Positions 28,265 through 38,257 of a stretch of 64,000 nucleotides of DNA are shown piece after piece. Every line of letters begins with the position of its first letter. Position 1 is the first letter of the stretch. This DNA is from G963422445 sp963422445 (lineage in GTDB: Bacteria; Pseudomonadota; Alphaproteobacteria; Thalassobaculales; Thalassobaculaceae): positions 5,208,001 through 5,272,000 of the forward strand of contig OY729512.2 of assembly GCA_963422445.2 (NCBI GenBank), given 5' to 3'. Both the position numbers and the translations under genes were made by a program. The notes beneath the pieces were generated by a model. That model worked only from the letters and a program-made list of their open reading frames with translations, was not told the origin of the DNA and did not search any database.

Positions 28265-29719
28265 ATGGCCGGAACGAGATCCTGTGACATTCTGATAAAG
28301 GGCGGCGACGTGATCGATGGCTCTGGCGGCATGCGTTCACGAGCTGATGTGGCGATCACCGATGATCGGATTACGGCAGTCGGTGACCTTTCGACGACAA
28401 TGGCTGGCCGCGTGATCGATGCGGCGAACCGCATCGTCGCGCCGGGGTTCGTTGACGTTCATACCCATGACGATCGCGCCCTGATGGCGAATCCGTTGAT
28501 GGACATGAAGGTCAGTCAGGGTGTGACTTCGGTGGTCGTTGGCAATTGCGGGGTCAGTCTGGCACCGCTGGTTATAGACAATCCGCCGCCGCCGCTAGAC
28601 CTGATCGGCGCCGAAGGGGCGTTTCGTTATGAAACCTTCGACGGGTTTCTGAGGGATGTCGAAACTGCGCCGCCGGCGGTCAACTGCGCATTTCTGGTTG
28701 GCCACTCGACCCTGCGGGTTGCAACCATGGACAGTCTCGACCGTGCTGCCGATGGTGACGAGGTCCGGCGCATGCGCGGTTTGCTCGAGGACGGGCTAGG
28801 GGCGGGAGCGGTCGGATTCTCGACCGGTCTGTTCTACAAGCCGGCGATCATGGCGCCGACCGAAGAAGTGGTCGAGATTGCCACCGCGCTTGAGGCGCAT
28901 CGGGCCCGCTATGTCACGCATATGCGCGATGAAGGCGATCATGTGATCCGATCGCTCGACGAGACGTTCCGTATCGGTCGGGAGTCGCGGTCGCCGGTGG
29001 TGGTTTCGCATCACAAGGTCCATGGCCGTAACCAGTTCGGGAAATCGCGGGAGACCCTGGCGCATTTCGACCGTCATATTGCCGGAGATGATCATCACGG
29101 TATTGCCTTCGACGTTTATCCTTATGTCGCGTCTTCGACGGTCCTGAAGGAAGACTCGATTCAGGTCTCCGAGCGTATCCTGATCACCTGGTCGAAGGCG
29201 CGCCCCGATCTGGCCGGACGCGAACTTTCGGAGATTGCCGAGGAGTTCGGATGCGACATTTATGAGACGGCGGCGCGCTTGCAGCCGGCGGGCGCGGTGT
29301 ATTTCGCGATGGATGAGGCGGATGTTCAGCGGATTCTTTCGCATCCGAACGCGATGATCGGCTCGGATGGTCTGCCGCATGACGAACATCCCCATCCCCG
29401 GCTATGGGGAACGTTCCCGCGGGTGCTTGGTCATTATTGCCGTGATCTCAAGTTGTTTTCGCTGGAAGAGGCGGTGCGCCGGATGACCGGATATTCGGCC
29501 GAGACTTTCGGTCTTGCCGGCCGGGGCGTGATAAGGCCGGGCGCTTGCGCCGATATCACGGTTTTCGATGCCGATACGGTGCTTGATCGTGCGACGTTCG
29601 ATAATCCGGTGACGCCTGCGGCGGGTATCGACTACGTGATTGTGAACGGACGCGTGGTGCGGGAAGCCGGCGCTGCGACCGGTGCCCGGTCCGGGCGCGT
29701 CTTGCGTCACGGCGGATAG
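28265..29719 (+). CDS. N-acyl-D-amino-acid deacylase / D-aminoacylase family amidohydrolase
   Basis: 484 residues of the amidohydrolase superfamily, D-aminoacylase branch. Zinc-site features are GFVDVHTHDD (His66, His68), the bridging Cys95 in VVGNCGVSL, His residues in VSHHKVHG (about residue 249) and the catalytic Asp in GSDGLPHDEHPHPR (about residue 370). The start has GGAGAG upstream and lies 29 bp after the aldolase stop, so it is the last gene of the hyuA-hyuB-aldolase operon. Known enzymes release D-amino acids from N-acyl or N-carbamoyl forms; this suits hydantoin-like catabolism in which HyuAB opens the ring and this enzyme removes the N-substituent. Confidence 0.85.
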   Translation: MAGTRSCDILIKGGDVIDGSGGMRSRADVAITDDRITAVGDLSTTMAGRVIDAANRIVAPGFVDVHTHDDRALMANPLMDMKVSQGVTSVVVGNCGVSLAPLVIDNPPPPLDLIGAEGAFRYETFDGFLRDVETAPPAVNCAFLVGHSTLRVATMDSLDRAADGDEVRRMRGLLEDGLGAGAVGFSTGLFYKPAIMAPTEEVVEIATALEAHRARYVTHMRDEGDHVIRSLDETFRIGRESRSPVVVSHHKVHGRNQFGKSRETLAHFDRHIAGDDHHGIAFDVYPYVASSTVLKEDSIQVSERILITWSKARPDLAGRELSEIAEEFGCDIYETAARLQPAGAVYFAMDEADVQRILSHPNAMIGSDGLPHDEHPHPRLWGTFPRVLGHYCRDLKLFSLEEAVRRMTGYSAETFGLAGRGVIRPGACADITVFDADTVLDRATFDNPVTPAAGIDYVIVNGRVVREAGAATGARSGRVLRHGG

Positions 29720-29779
29720 GGACCGGATCCACCCCGGCTGGAGCTTTGCGGATATTTTGTCCGGCTGGTTATCAGCCCG

Positions 29780-29912
29780 TGCCTGTTGCGAGTTTTTCCA
29801 AGTTCCAATTGATCAGGCTCAATTCGCCGTTCGTTTGTTTCGAACTGGCAGGCCCTGCGCAGAGCGGCAAGTTGTTCCTGTAACCGTTCGATTGCGTCGT
29901 GGCGTATTCTAC
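29780..29912 (-). pseudogene. Possible IS66 TnpC coiled-coil remnant
   Basis: The minus strand reads IRHDAIERLQEQLAALRRAC, then RRIEPDQLELGKTRNRHG. The pattern RLQEQLAALRR...PDQLEL resembles the N-terminal leucine-rich region of IS66 transposases. About 43 codons only; the rest of 29720-30117 holds nothing I can name. Confidence 0.3.
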
Positions 29913-30117
29913 GGGTTGAAGGTCCGCCGCCGATTGTTTCCGAATGCTTGTCGCCGGATTTGTCTGGCGGAACGCTCTGGGGTCATTTCGATATGCCGCA
30001 AGTAATCACTTTTCTGTGTTTCCTCGCAAGACAGCATCCATTTGAACGTGGTGGGAGACAGAATGGGTACTGAAAACATCTCTGATAGAGTCAGGATATC
30101 GGCGTCGCCTGTCACTA

Positions 30118-31295
30118 GTGTCCTGTACGCAAAGTTCGTATTGTTAAGGGGGTGGTGTCGATTCGGGGGGCATGGTGATGCGACTTTCGGTGGAGATCAA
30201 GCTGAGCGCGGACGAGCGCAACGAGCTTGAGCGGCTGGCGCGCGGGCGCAAAGTCTGGCGAGGCCTGTCCGATCGGGCGCACATCGTGCTGCTGGCGGCC
30301 GAAGGGCTTACCAATGTGCAGATTGGGAGCGTGCTGGGCGTGACCAGCCAGACCGCCAGGAAGTGGCGCAATCGCTTCGCAGAGCATCGTCTTGACGGGC
30401 TTGACGACGAGCCGCGCTCCGGCCGTCCCCGGCGCATCGATGACGACGCCGTGGCCGAGGTGGTGCGCAAGACGCTTGAGGAGAAGCCTCGTGACGCGAC
30501 CCAATGGAGCACGCGCTCGATGGCGCAGGCGACGGGGTATGCGCCGTCGACGGTCAATCGCATCTGGCGAGCCTTTTCCCTTCAGCCGCACAGGAGCGAG
30601 ACCTTCAAGCTCTCGGCAGACCCCTACTTCGTGGACAAGACGCGCGACATCGTGGGGCTCTACGTGGACCCGCCGCAGCATGCCATGGTCCTCTGCGTGG
30701 ACGAGAAATCGCAGGTTCAGGCCCTCGATCGCACCCAGCCGCTGCTGCCGCTGCGCCCGGGGCAGGTCGAGCGGCGCACTCACGATTACAAGCGCAACGG
30801 CACGACCTCGCTCTTCGCAGCCCTTGACGTCGCCACAGGCAAGGTCATCGGACAGTGCTATCGGCGCCACCGCAGCGTGGAGTTCCGCAAGTTCCTGGAT
30901 CACGTCGAGGCCAACGTGCCGCCCGACCTCGAGATCCACATCGTCATGGACAACTACTCGACCCACAAGACGAAGACGATCCGCGACGGGTTCGCCCGGC
31001 GACCGCGCTGGCATGTTCACTTCACCCCGACCTCTGCCTCGTGGCTCAACCAAGTCGAGCGCTTCTTCGCCGATCTGACAGAGAAGCAGATCCGGCGCGG
31101 GGTTCACCGATCGACCGTCGAGCTGGAGCAGGCGATCACCGGGTACATCGACACCGTCAACGAGGACCCCAAGCCCTTCCGCTGGCACAAGACAGCCGAT
31201 GAAATCCTGGCGTCCATCAAGCGCTTCTGCCTCAGGACCCTCGAAACCGCTGCAGCCGCAACATCATAACGGTACGAACTTTGGAATCAGGACAC
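30118..31295 (+). mobile_element. IS630-family element, copy 1
   Basis: 1,178 bp with terminal repeats starting GTGTCCTG and containing AGTTCGTA, flanked by the TA duplication expected of IS630. A related element with the same ends lies at 60896-62069. Confidence 0.88.
30178..31269 (+). CDS. IS630-family transposase
   Basis: 363 residues, open throughout. An N-terminal helix-turn-helix (LTNVQIGSVLGVTSQTARKW) and a Winged/Tc1-mariner-like catalytic domain with VLCVDEKSQVQALDRT (Asp), HIVMDNYSTHKTK (Asp) and SWLNQVERFFADLTEKQ (Glu) give a full DDE set. I prefer ATG 30178 because the homologous copy at 60955 starts at the same residue. Probably active. Confidence 0.88.
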   Translation: MRLSVEIKLSADERNELERLARGRKVWRGLSDRAHIVLLAAEGLTNVQIGSVLGVTSQTARKWRNRFAEHRLDGLDDEPRSGRPRRIDDDAVAEVVRKTLEEKPRDATQWSTRSMAQATGYAPSTVNRIWRAFSLQPHRSETFKLSADPYFVDKTRDIVGLYVDPPQHAMVLCVDEKSQVQALDRTQPLLPLRPGQVERRTHDYKRNGTTSLFAALDVATGKVIGQCYRRHRSVEFRKFLDHVEANVPPDLEIHIVMDNYSTHKTKTIRDGFARRPRWHVHFTPTSASWLNQVERFFADLTEKQIRRGVHRSTVELEQAITGYIDTVNEDPKPFRWHKTADEILASIKRFCLRTLETAAAATS

Positions 31296-31607
31296 TAGCG
31301 CATCGCACTGCCGGCGAGTGCCAATTCAAGAAATGGCTGGTTGAAAGGGTCGTGGCATTCGGGGATTCCAGATAGCGGTTCCGGGACGGCGACGGTTTCG
31401 CAGAACGGGGAATAGCCGTCGAGAAGGTCGTGCTGCTCGTTGGCGTTCAGTGCGAACATGGAATAAACGAGAACACGGGTCGGTCCGGCTGTGGTTTTCC
31501 GGCTGACGACAGGATGGATGCGACCATGATGGCGCGGGGTGTTGCACAGCAGTGCCAACGTGCTGGGCAGTACAGAAGCGTTGAAACCAGGATATTCGTG
31601 TTATGAC
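31295..31607 (-). pseudogene. C-terminal fragment of an unrecognised protein
   Basis: The minus strand reads HEYPGFNASVLPSTLALLCN, then TPRHHGRIHPVVSRKTTAGP, TRVLVYSMFALNANEQHDLL and ends LELALAGSAMR. The stop codon TAG uses the TA target of IS630 copy 1. The smooth codon pattern and consistent frame suggest a real coding tail, but I do not recognise the family, and the upstream part is missing. An oxygenase or cupin-like tail is a guess. Confidence 0.4.
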
Positions 31608-31638
31608 CACGGCGCCGACGTCATTTGCCTGATCGGGT

Positions 31639-31843
31639 CTAGGCAATCGCGTTGGTCACATCAGACTCCGACAACCCAAGGTCGCCAAACTTCGTACGCC
31701 TACCCTCGGCGCAGTAGACGCTCACAGGCGCTCGCAGATTCGGCCATTCTCGGTCGTCACGTCCAGATATTCCGTAGCTTCCACGGCGGCGACAACCGCC
31801 TTGGGCAAGGTCAAGCGGTTTTGGAAGTCAGTTTGGCGAGTAC
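31639..31843 (-). pseudogene. Decayed AbrB/MazE-type antitoxin
   Basis: The minus strand reads VLAKLTSKTA, a shift, LPKAVVAAVEATEYLDVTTE and NGRICERL, a shift, then AEGRRTKFGDLGLSESDVTN and AIA. This matches the swapped-hairpin AbrB fold antitoxins (KLTSKGQVTLPK...YLDVTTENGRI...LGLSEADV) that usually pair with a PIN toxin. At least two frameshifts and a missing start codon; no toxin remains next to it. Confidence 0.55.
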
Positions 31844-31893
31844 GTTTGTTTCCCAAGCAAAGAGTTCAGTGCGGAAGTCTCAGTTGAATACTA

Positions 31894-32129
31894 GATAGTG
31901 TCGTCACGAAATGCCAGCCCAGAGCGCCAGACACCGAATCTGCACCGCGGCAAGGAACGATGCGGGATTCCTGGCGTATCGCGTGGCAATCCCACGCCAG
32001 CGCTTGAGCCACAGAAAGGCGTTCTCCACCAAATGCCGGTGCCGGTAGAGAGGGACATCATACGCTCTGGGGTGCTGGCGGTTGCGCTTCGCGGAACCAC
32101 CGAAATGACTTCATGCTCCTCACAATAAG
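31894..32129 (-). mobile_element. IS5-family (IS427-group) copy C, left half
   Basis: Starts with the intact GATAGTGTCGTCA end and matches positions 5696-5932 of copy A up to ...CACAATAAG. The remainder of the same element resumes at 41688 with TAAGACAGG. The TAA(G) junction is present on both sides, as expected for a target duplication made by an insertion into this IS. Confidence 0.82.
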
Positions 32130-32140
32130 GAGCTTGATCG

Positions 32141-34316
32141 AATTTAACCCAAGTTGGCAGTTTTTTCCACTGACCGTGCCTGATCGGGGGATGTTTGCGG
32201 CCTGAGAGCACCATATACTGGGGTCTTCCATCGCCTGAACTTCTATATGTCGGATGTGGGCGCCCGGAAGTCGTTTGTGGGGCCAGGACTTTGTCGTTGC
32301 GTCGATATCCCCCTTGCCAGGCGCGCCGGCGAGCGTGTCTGCGCAACACATCGCCAACCCTTCGCCTGCGCCATGTACATCAAGGCCACCAAGACCCACA
32401 CCGACAAGGACGGCAAGCCCGTGCGAAGCCACCGGCTGATGCTCTCCCAGCGCGTCGGCGACAGGGTGCGCCACAGGACGCTGCTCAATCTCGGCACCCA
32501 CTATCCGATCCCGCGCGAGAGGTGGAAGGAGGTCACCGAACTCGCCGAGGCGCTGCTCCACGGCCGCCCGCCGCTGCTCCAAGCCGCGCCGGACGTGCAG
32601 GCCGCAGCCGAGGACATCGTCGCCAAGCTCAGGGCCAGGGGGTTCCGCACCGAAGCGACGCAGGAAGAGGCGCGCCAGCCCGACCTCGCCACCGTCGACC
32701 TCGATACCCTGGAGCACGAGACCCCGCGCACGGTCGGCTGCGAGCGCCTGTGCCTCAAGGCCCTCGACGATCTCGGCTTCGCCGACATCCTCCACGACCT
32801 GGGCATCAAGGGCCGCGAAGGGCGCATCGCGAGCGCGCTGGTCGTCGCCAGGATGGTCCATCCCGCCAGCGAGCGGGAGACCAGCCGCTGGCTGCGCCGC
32901 GACAGTGCGACCGCCGAACGTCTCGACCTGGAGGGCGACCGCAAGGCACTGCGGCGCAAGACGCTCTACCGCATCGGCGACCTCCTCTGGCGCCACCGCG
33001 CCGCCATCCAGCGGGAGCTGTTCAACCGTGAGCGCTCGCTGCTCGACATCCCCGACACCATCGCCTTCTACGATCTCACCAACCTTCACTATCACGGCCA
33101 CACGCACGGCGAGCGTCCCCGCTTCGGGCGCTCCAAGCAGAAGCGCGACGACTGTCCGCTGATCACGCTGGCGCTGGCGCTCGACGGTGCAGGCTTCCCG
33201 CGCAGTTGCGAGATCCTGCCGGGCAACGTGAGCGAGCCGGGCACGCTGGAGGACGCGCTGGTCAGGCTCGAGGCGGTGTGCGGCGGCACGGCGCCCAAGC
33301 CCATGGTGGTCATGGACGCGGGCATCGCCACCGAGGAGAACATCGCGTGGCTGGGCGAGCCGGGCTACGACTGGATCGCGGTCAGCCGGGGAGGCAAACC
33401 GCCGCCGCCCGAGGGCGGGCCCGAGGCGCTGCTGATCACCAGCGCGCACCACGAGGTGCGCGCCTGGCGCCTCGCAAGCGAGGACGGCGAGGCGCGGCTC
33501 TCTGTCGTCAGCGAGGGCAAGAAGAAGGCCGAGACCTCGATCCTCGGCCTGAGGAGGAACCGCTTCGAGGCGGCGCTGGAAAGGCTCCACAGCGGCCTCC
33601 CGGTCAAGGGCCGCCTCAAGCGCTACGACAAGGTGCTGGAGAGCGTAGGCCGCCTCAAGCAGCGCTTCTCCGCGGTCGCCAGGCACTACGAGATCACGCT
33701 CGAGAAGGCGGACACCGGCGCCAACGCGTCTGCCGTTCGCTTCAAGCGCAGGCCGCTATACGACGAGGCCGATGAGGGCGCCGGCGCCTATGTGCTGCGC
33801 ACCAGCCACATCGACTGGGATATCGAGACGATCCTTCGGACGTACTGGCGCATCACCGACATCGAGGCCACCTTCCGCAGCCTGAAATCCGAACTCGGCC
33901 TTCGCCCGATCTGGCACCAGCTCGACCGTCGCATCGCGGCCCACCTGCTGATCGCGGTGCTGGCCTATCACGCCGTGCATCTGATCCGTACCCGGCTGGC
34001 CGCGCGAGGCATCCACAAGTGCTGGGCATCGGTCCGCGACGGTATGCGGACCTGGGTGCGGATCACCACGCGCCTGCGCCAGACCGACGGCACGTTGATC
34101 GTCAACCGCCAGGACACGCGCCCGGCCGCCGAGGGTGCCGACATCTCCTCGGCGGCGGGCGTGGAACCCGCCATCCACCGCAGGAGGGCCCGCCTGACGC
34201 GCTGACAGAATCCAACAAAATGTGGGGCCATGTTGAAATCGGCCGAGAAAATATCACCCCATATCAAAGCGATAAAGGACAGCAGAACAAAAAAAGTGCC
34301 AACCTGGGTCAAGTTT
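32141..34316 (+). mobile_element. IS1634-family element
   Basis: About 2.18 kb. Imperfect ends ATTTAACCCAAGTTGGCA and ACTTGACCCAGGTTGGCA face inward. It sits at the left side of the nest inserted in IS5 copy C. No matching target duplication is visible at its edges. Confidence 0.75.
32373..34205 (+). CDS. IS1634-family transposase
   Basis: 610 residues, uninterrupted. It starts MYIKATKTHTDKDGKPVRSH, typical of IS1634. The DDE region shows IAFYDLTNLHYHG (Asp), PMVVMDAGIATEENI (Asp) and TDIEATFRSLKSELGLRPIW (Glu). Potentially active. I chose the ATG at 32373 by family similarity; the longer upstream reading lies partly outside the coding pattern. Confidence 0.87.
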   Translation: MYIKATKTHTDKDGKPVRSHRLMLSQRVGDRVRHRTLLNLGTHYPIPRERWKEVTELAEALLHGRPPLLQAAPDVQAAAEDIVAKLRARGFRTEATQEEARQPDLATVDLDTLEHETPRTVGCERLCLKALDDLGFADILHDLGIKGREGRIASALVVARMVHPASERETSRWLRRDSATAERLDLEGDRKALRRKTLYRIGDLLWRHRAAIQRELFNRERSLLDIPDTIAFYDLTNLHYHGHTHGERPRFGRSKQKRDDCPLITLALALDGAGFPRSCEILPGNVSEPGTLEDALVRLEAVCGGTAPKPMVVMDAGIATEENIAWLGEPGYDWIAVSRGGKPPPPEGGPEALLITSAHHEVRAWRLASEDGEARLSVVSEGKKKAETSILGLRRNRFEAALERLHSGLPVKGRLKRYDKVLESVGRLKQRFSAVARHYEITLEKADTGANASAVRFKRRPLYDEADEGAGAYVLRTSHIDWDIETILRTYWRITDIEATFRSLKSELGLRPIWHQLDRRIAAHLLIAVLAYHAVHLIRTRLAARGIHKCWASVRDGMRTWVRITTRLRQTDGTLIVNRQDTRPAAEGADISSAAGVEPAIHRRRARLTR

Positions 34317-35560
34317 CCAATTTCACCGCGGGTGAAGTTCATAGTTCCAGTCACCGTGGAACTCGTTGCGATGTAGAGACAGCGCTTCCATTTCCGCCTT
34401 CGTCGCCGTCACTCCTTTCGGGTCCTCCCCCGTGTCGAGCTCAACTCTGACCCGAAGCCCTGCGTCGGTGCGCGTAGTGCCGATCAGATCGACGATGGTG
34501 TCGAAGGGTCGCAATGGCTTGCCTCGCCAATTGTGCGTGATGTGACAGAACAGGCGGTGCTCAATCTTGTTCCACTTGCTGGTGCCGGGCGGGAAGTGGC
34601 TGACGTGTACGCGCACTCCCGTGTCGTCGGCACATTGCTGTAGCCCCTGCTTCCACGCGCGCAAGCGGTAGCCGTTGCTGCCCCCGCATCGGCAGTGATG
34701 AACAGCTCGCGAGCCTCAGGGTAACGGCTGCGGCCCCTCTCCTCCCACCACCGCCGAAGCGAGGCGAGCGCGAATGCAGGGGTGTCATGGTCACATCCAA
34801 CACTGACCCATGCGTCGTTGCGGCCCATGTCATAGATGCCATAGGGGATCGCCTTGCCTGCGGCATCCTGGGGAAAGTCGTGGACCATGGATTTCTCGGG
34901 CTGCCCCTCGCGCCCCGCGTTCTTGAAATCCCCGACCAGCTCCTTCTTCTTCGTGTCGACAGAGACCACCGGTCGGGCGCGCTGGAGACACTCATCCGCC
35001 TTCGCATTGATAGGTTCGAACTGGGCGTTGCGGTCCGGGTGCGACGCCCCTTCGGGGCTCTTGCGCACCGATTGCAACCGATAGCCAAGCTCGTGCAGCA
35101 ATCGTCCCACCGGCGTCGAGCTCACCTTCCAGACCGCGCGCGACAGCGCCGCGGCGAGCTTCGCCCGACCCTTGCATGTCCATCTCAAAGGCGACTGCGG
35201 GGCGCCGCAAGGCAACGGGTCAACGAGCCTCTCCAACGCTTTCTTGATGCCGGGCTGGGACTGCTCGATACGCGGGCGCCCCGCGCCCGCACGGCGAATG
35301 CGCCCGACCGCGGCGCCGCCCGATTCCAGCTCCCCGCGCCCCTTGCGAAGGGTCGGGCGCGACAGCCCCGTCGCATCCGAAACCAGAGCCTCGCCTCCAT
35401 ACCCGAGGACACGCGACCCCGTCGCCGCCCACATACGGCGCCCACGCTCGTCGAGATACGCCTCGACCACCGCGTACTTCTCAACGATTGTCGCTTCGAG
35501 TTCAAGATTGCGGCGCATCGAAGGGAGTAGAACACAGGCGCGTACAAATGGACATATAAT
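34317..35560 (-). mobile_element. ISAzo13-family element, copy 1
   Basis: Bounded approximately by GAAATTATATGTCC upstream of the gene and TGAAATTGGAAAC downstream, directly abutting the IS1634 element on one side and a large-transposase element on the other. Ends are approximate because they overlap neighbouring repeats. Confidence 0.6.
34323..35518 (-). pseudogene. ISAzo13-family transposase, frameshifted, copy 1
   Basis: MRRNLELEATIVEKYAVVEA starts the family protein. VVSVDTKKKELVGDFKNAGR and YPEARELFITADAGAA carry catalytic acidic residues. After ITADAGAA a base is lost, and the remainder (GVRVHVSHFPPGTSKWNKIE, HRLFCHITHNWRGKPLRPFD and an end at WNYELHPR) lies in another frame. Without the frameshift it would be of normal size, about 400 residues. 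A second copy is at 55378-56794. Confidence 0.8.
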
Positions 35561-35561
35561 T

Positions 35562-37515
35562 TCAGACTTCCTGACCTCTAGTGATTTGGTGTGACACCGG
35601 CTGGGTGGGTTCCGGGGCTGCGTCGATCTCGTAGACCATGCGCAGATCGGTCCCGGGGAAGAGCGTTTCGGTGGCGTTGAGCTTGTTCAGGAGGGCATCG
35701 ATCTGGCGGTCGCAAGCGTCATTTGCGAGGCCGAGAATGTGGACCCGGAGAACGCCGTTGGCGGGGTCCGGCAGGATGTCGGCGTCGGCGGTCATGAGAG
35801 CCTGAAGCAGTTTCCGGGGATGAGGCTTCTTGCCTTGTCCCTGCATGACGGGGAGCATCATGCGGGTTTCGGCGCGGTAGGCGATCATGCGGATGATGTC
35901 GAGGAGGCGGCGGTCGCGTGAGGGCAGGGCATCGAGCTGTTGGTCTTCGTCGAGGTCGCCGGCTCGACAGTGCTTCGGCACGTTCCTGCGGCTGGCCCTG
36001 GCGATCTCGAGGGCACCCTCGAGGTCGCTGACTTCTCTCCTGAGCTGCGCCTTCGGCCTCTTTTTCCTGGCCGCGCCGGCGCTCCGGTTGCGCAGGCTGG
36101 CGAGCCGGCGTTCGGCGCTGCGGATTGCCTTGTCATAGGCCCGCCGGAGCGGGTTTACGACCATGGTGTCGGGATCGAGAGGCTCGAGTTCGTGGGTCGG
36201 CAGGGCGTCGAGATTGAACTCGTCGCGCATGTACTTGAAGAAGTTTTCCTGCGACCAGCGCGAGAACATGGCGCCTGCGGCCTCGCTCATCGGTTTGTGC
36301 GGATCGGTGACGATGAAGGGGATCTGACGGCCGTTGTCCAGCAGGCGGCGGATCTGGCGCACCCTGAAGCCGTTCGGCAACGTCACCGGCTTTTCGGCCA
36401 GCCGCACGGAGGCGGTGCGGTTTGTCGCCGGTCCGTGAATGGGAACGGTCGTCGCGCCGAAGTCCTCGACCGGCCAATCCTCGCCGCCGAAGTTCTTGTG
36501 CCAGGTCAGGCAGGCGATGCCGCGCCTCGCCAGCCGGCGGAACAGATCCGGGCTCCAGCCTTCGCGGTCGAAGACCAGGGTGAGCGCGGGGTGGCCGGGC
36601 GCCTCTGCGGTCAGGTCCGGCGCCTGGGCGTCGACGATCCCGAGGTCCTGCAGCGCCGGCACCACGTCGGCTTCGATGGCGGCGACCATCTTCGGATCCA
36701 GCGTCTTATGCAGACAGAGCAGGGGCTTGCCGCCCAGGGCGTTGATCCAGTAGCCGGTGCTGGCCGGCAGGCACAGCTTCTGGCGCGAGACGAAGTGTTT
36801 CGGCAGGCGTCCCTTGCGGCCGGCGTAGACCTTGACGTGCCCGTCGACGGCCAGCGTCGCCCAGAGCTCCGGCTCGTCGGCCTGCCAGCGCTTGGCAAGG
36901 GCGCGCTGCCAAGCCCGCACGCCGGCCTCGTCGTTGGCGATCAGAGCGATCTTGCGCCGCAGGGTCTTGACCTCGGGGCAACGGTCGAGGCCGAGGATGG
37001 CGCCCCATTCGCCCGGCGACCGATAGCGCAAACTCTCGGGGTTGCGTACCCGCGCCAGGGTCATGAAGGCCAGGAAAAGCAGGATCGTGTTCAGGCCGTA
37101 ATAGCCCTTGGGCAGGAGCGGCAGGGCGTCGCTCGCGGCCAGCAGACCTTCCTTGAGCAGGGCCGGCAGGGCGGTGAGAACGCCGCCTGAGCGCACGCCG
37201 CGGGCGGCGCTGGCGAACTGCGGTTCGACCGGTCCCGCCTGCCCGCTGCTGGCCAGCACCCGGCCCGAGACATCGCAGGTCGCGCGCCCCATCGGCGCCG
37301 GCCGGTCGCGCGCGCTGCGATCCGTCTGCGTCCCGGCGTCGAGAGGACCTGGCTCCCCGCTCTGCGCCGTGTCCGCCAAGGGCTGCGCTTCGCCCGCTTC
37401 GGGCCCGGCTGCGCCGCCAGCCTCTTCAGCGACACGCGCCTCGCATGGCGCACCCACTGCCGAGCCTGCGGGCTCCTGCGCGCACACCGCCTTGCCGATC
37501 AGCCCCCGCCGGCGC
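35562..37515 (-). pseudogene. Large transposase, C-terminal part (after the Tn5-like insertion)
   Basis: About 650 codons from RGLIGKAVCAQEPAG to ITRGQEV, in one open frame; the stop lies in the terminal repeat. It includes a possible DDE core (LWATLAVDGHVKVYAG, HPALTLVFDREGWSPDLFRR, FSRWSQENFFKYMRDEFNLD) and a basic region RSAGAARKKRPKAQLRREV. The frame joins exactly to the N-terminal part at 41090 if one copy of GCCGGCGC(C) and the Tn5-like element are removed, giving ...KASVHKWRR-RGLIGK. Family not recognised. Confidence 0.65.
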
Positions 37516-38257
37516 CTTTCAATAGGACACAGTTAACAAGGTAATGCCGGTTCTGCATGTTCTGGGCATGCAGATTGGGCTTCGGCATTTCAGCGCCGGT
37601 ACGATTGAGTGGCTGAAGGGGGGCGTCCGGCGAGACGGGCCGGACGCGCCATTCGCTGGCGCGCGAGTTGTGCGAGCGCGAGAACTGGCGCAACCCTCGG
37701 GGCGTTCCGTGTCTTGCCCAAGCGAGCAAGGCTCTGTCGCGGCTGGCGGACAAGGTGGGCATTTCGTTGCCCGAGGCGCGGGCGATGCCGTGCCGGACGC
37801 CGGGAACGGTGGGCGGCGAGGTCGAGCGGGGCTATCCGGACCTGGAACTGAGGTGCGGGCTGTCGGAGCTTGGGGAGGTCACGCTGGTCCCGGTCGGCGA
37901 TGCGGCGGACAAGCGCTCGTGGCGGGAGATGATGGAGAGCCATCATCCGCAGGGGTGGTCGCGAAGGCCGGGTGCGGTGCTGAACTGGTGGATCGTTTCG
38001 TCGGTTCACGGCCGCCTTGGCGGCATCGGCTTCTGCGCCGCGAGCTGGCATCAGGCGGCCCGCGACGCCTTCATCGGCTGGTCGGCTGCGGCGCGGGTCG
38101 CCAACCTGACGCAGCTGGTCAACCAGCATCGCTTTCTCCTGCTGCCCGGCGTCCGGGTCGACAATCTGGCGTCGCATGTGCTGGCGCTGTCGACGGCGCG
38201 CCTGGCCGGCGACTGGCCGGCGGCGCATGGGGCCGTGCCGTTGGCCGCCTACACTTA

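Noticed and set aside
32058..33686. 542-codon minus-strand reading over the IS1634 element
   Set aside because: Antisense of the intact IS1634 transposase; Arg/Ala/Leu-rich and without a ribosome site.
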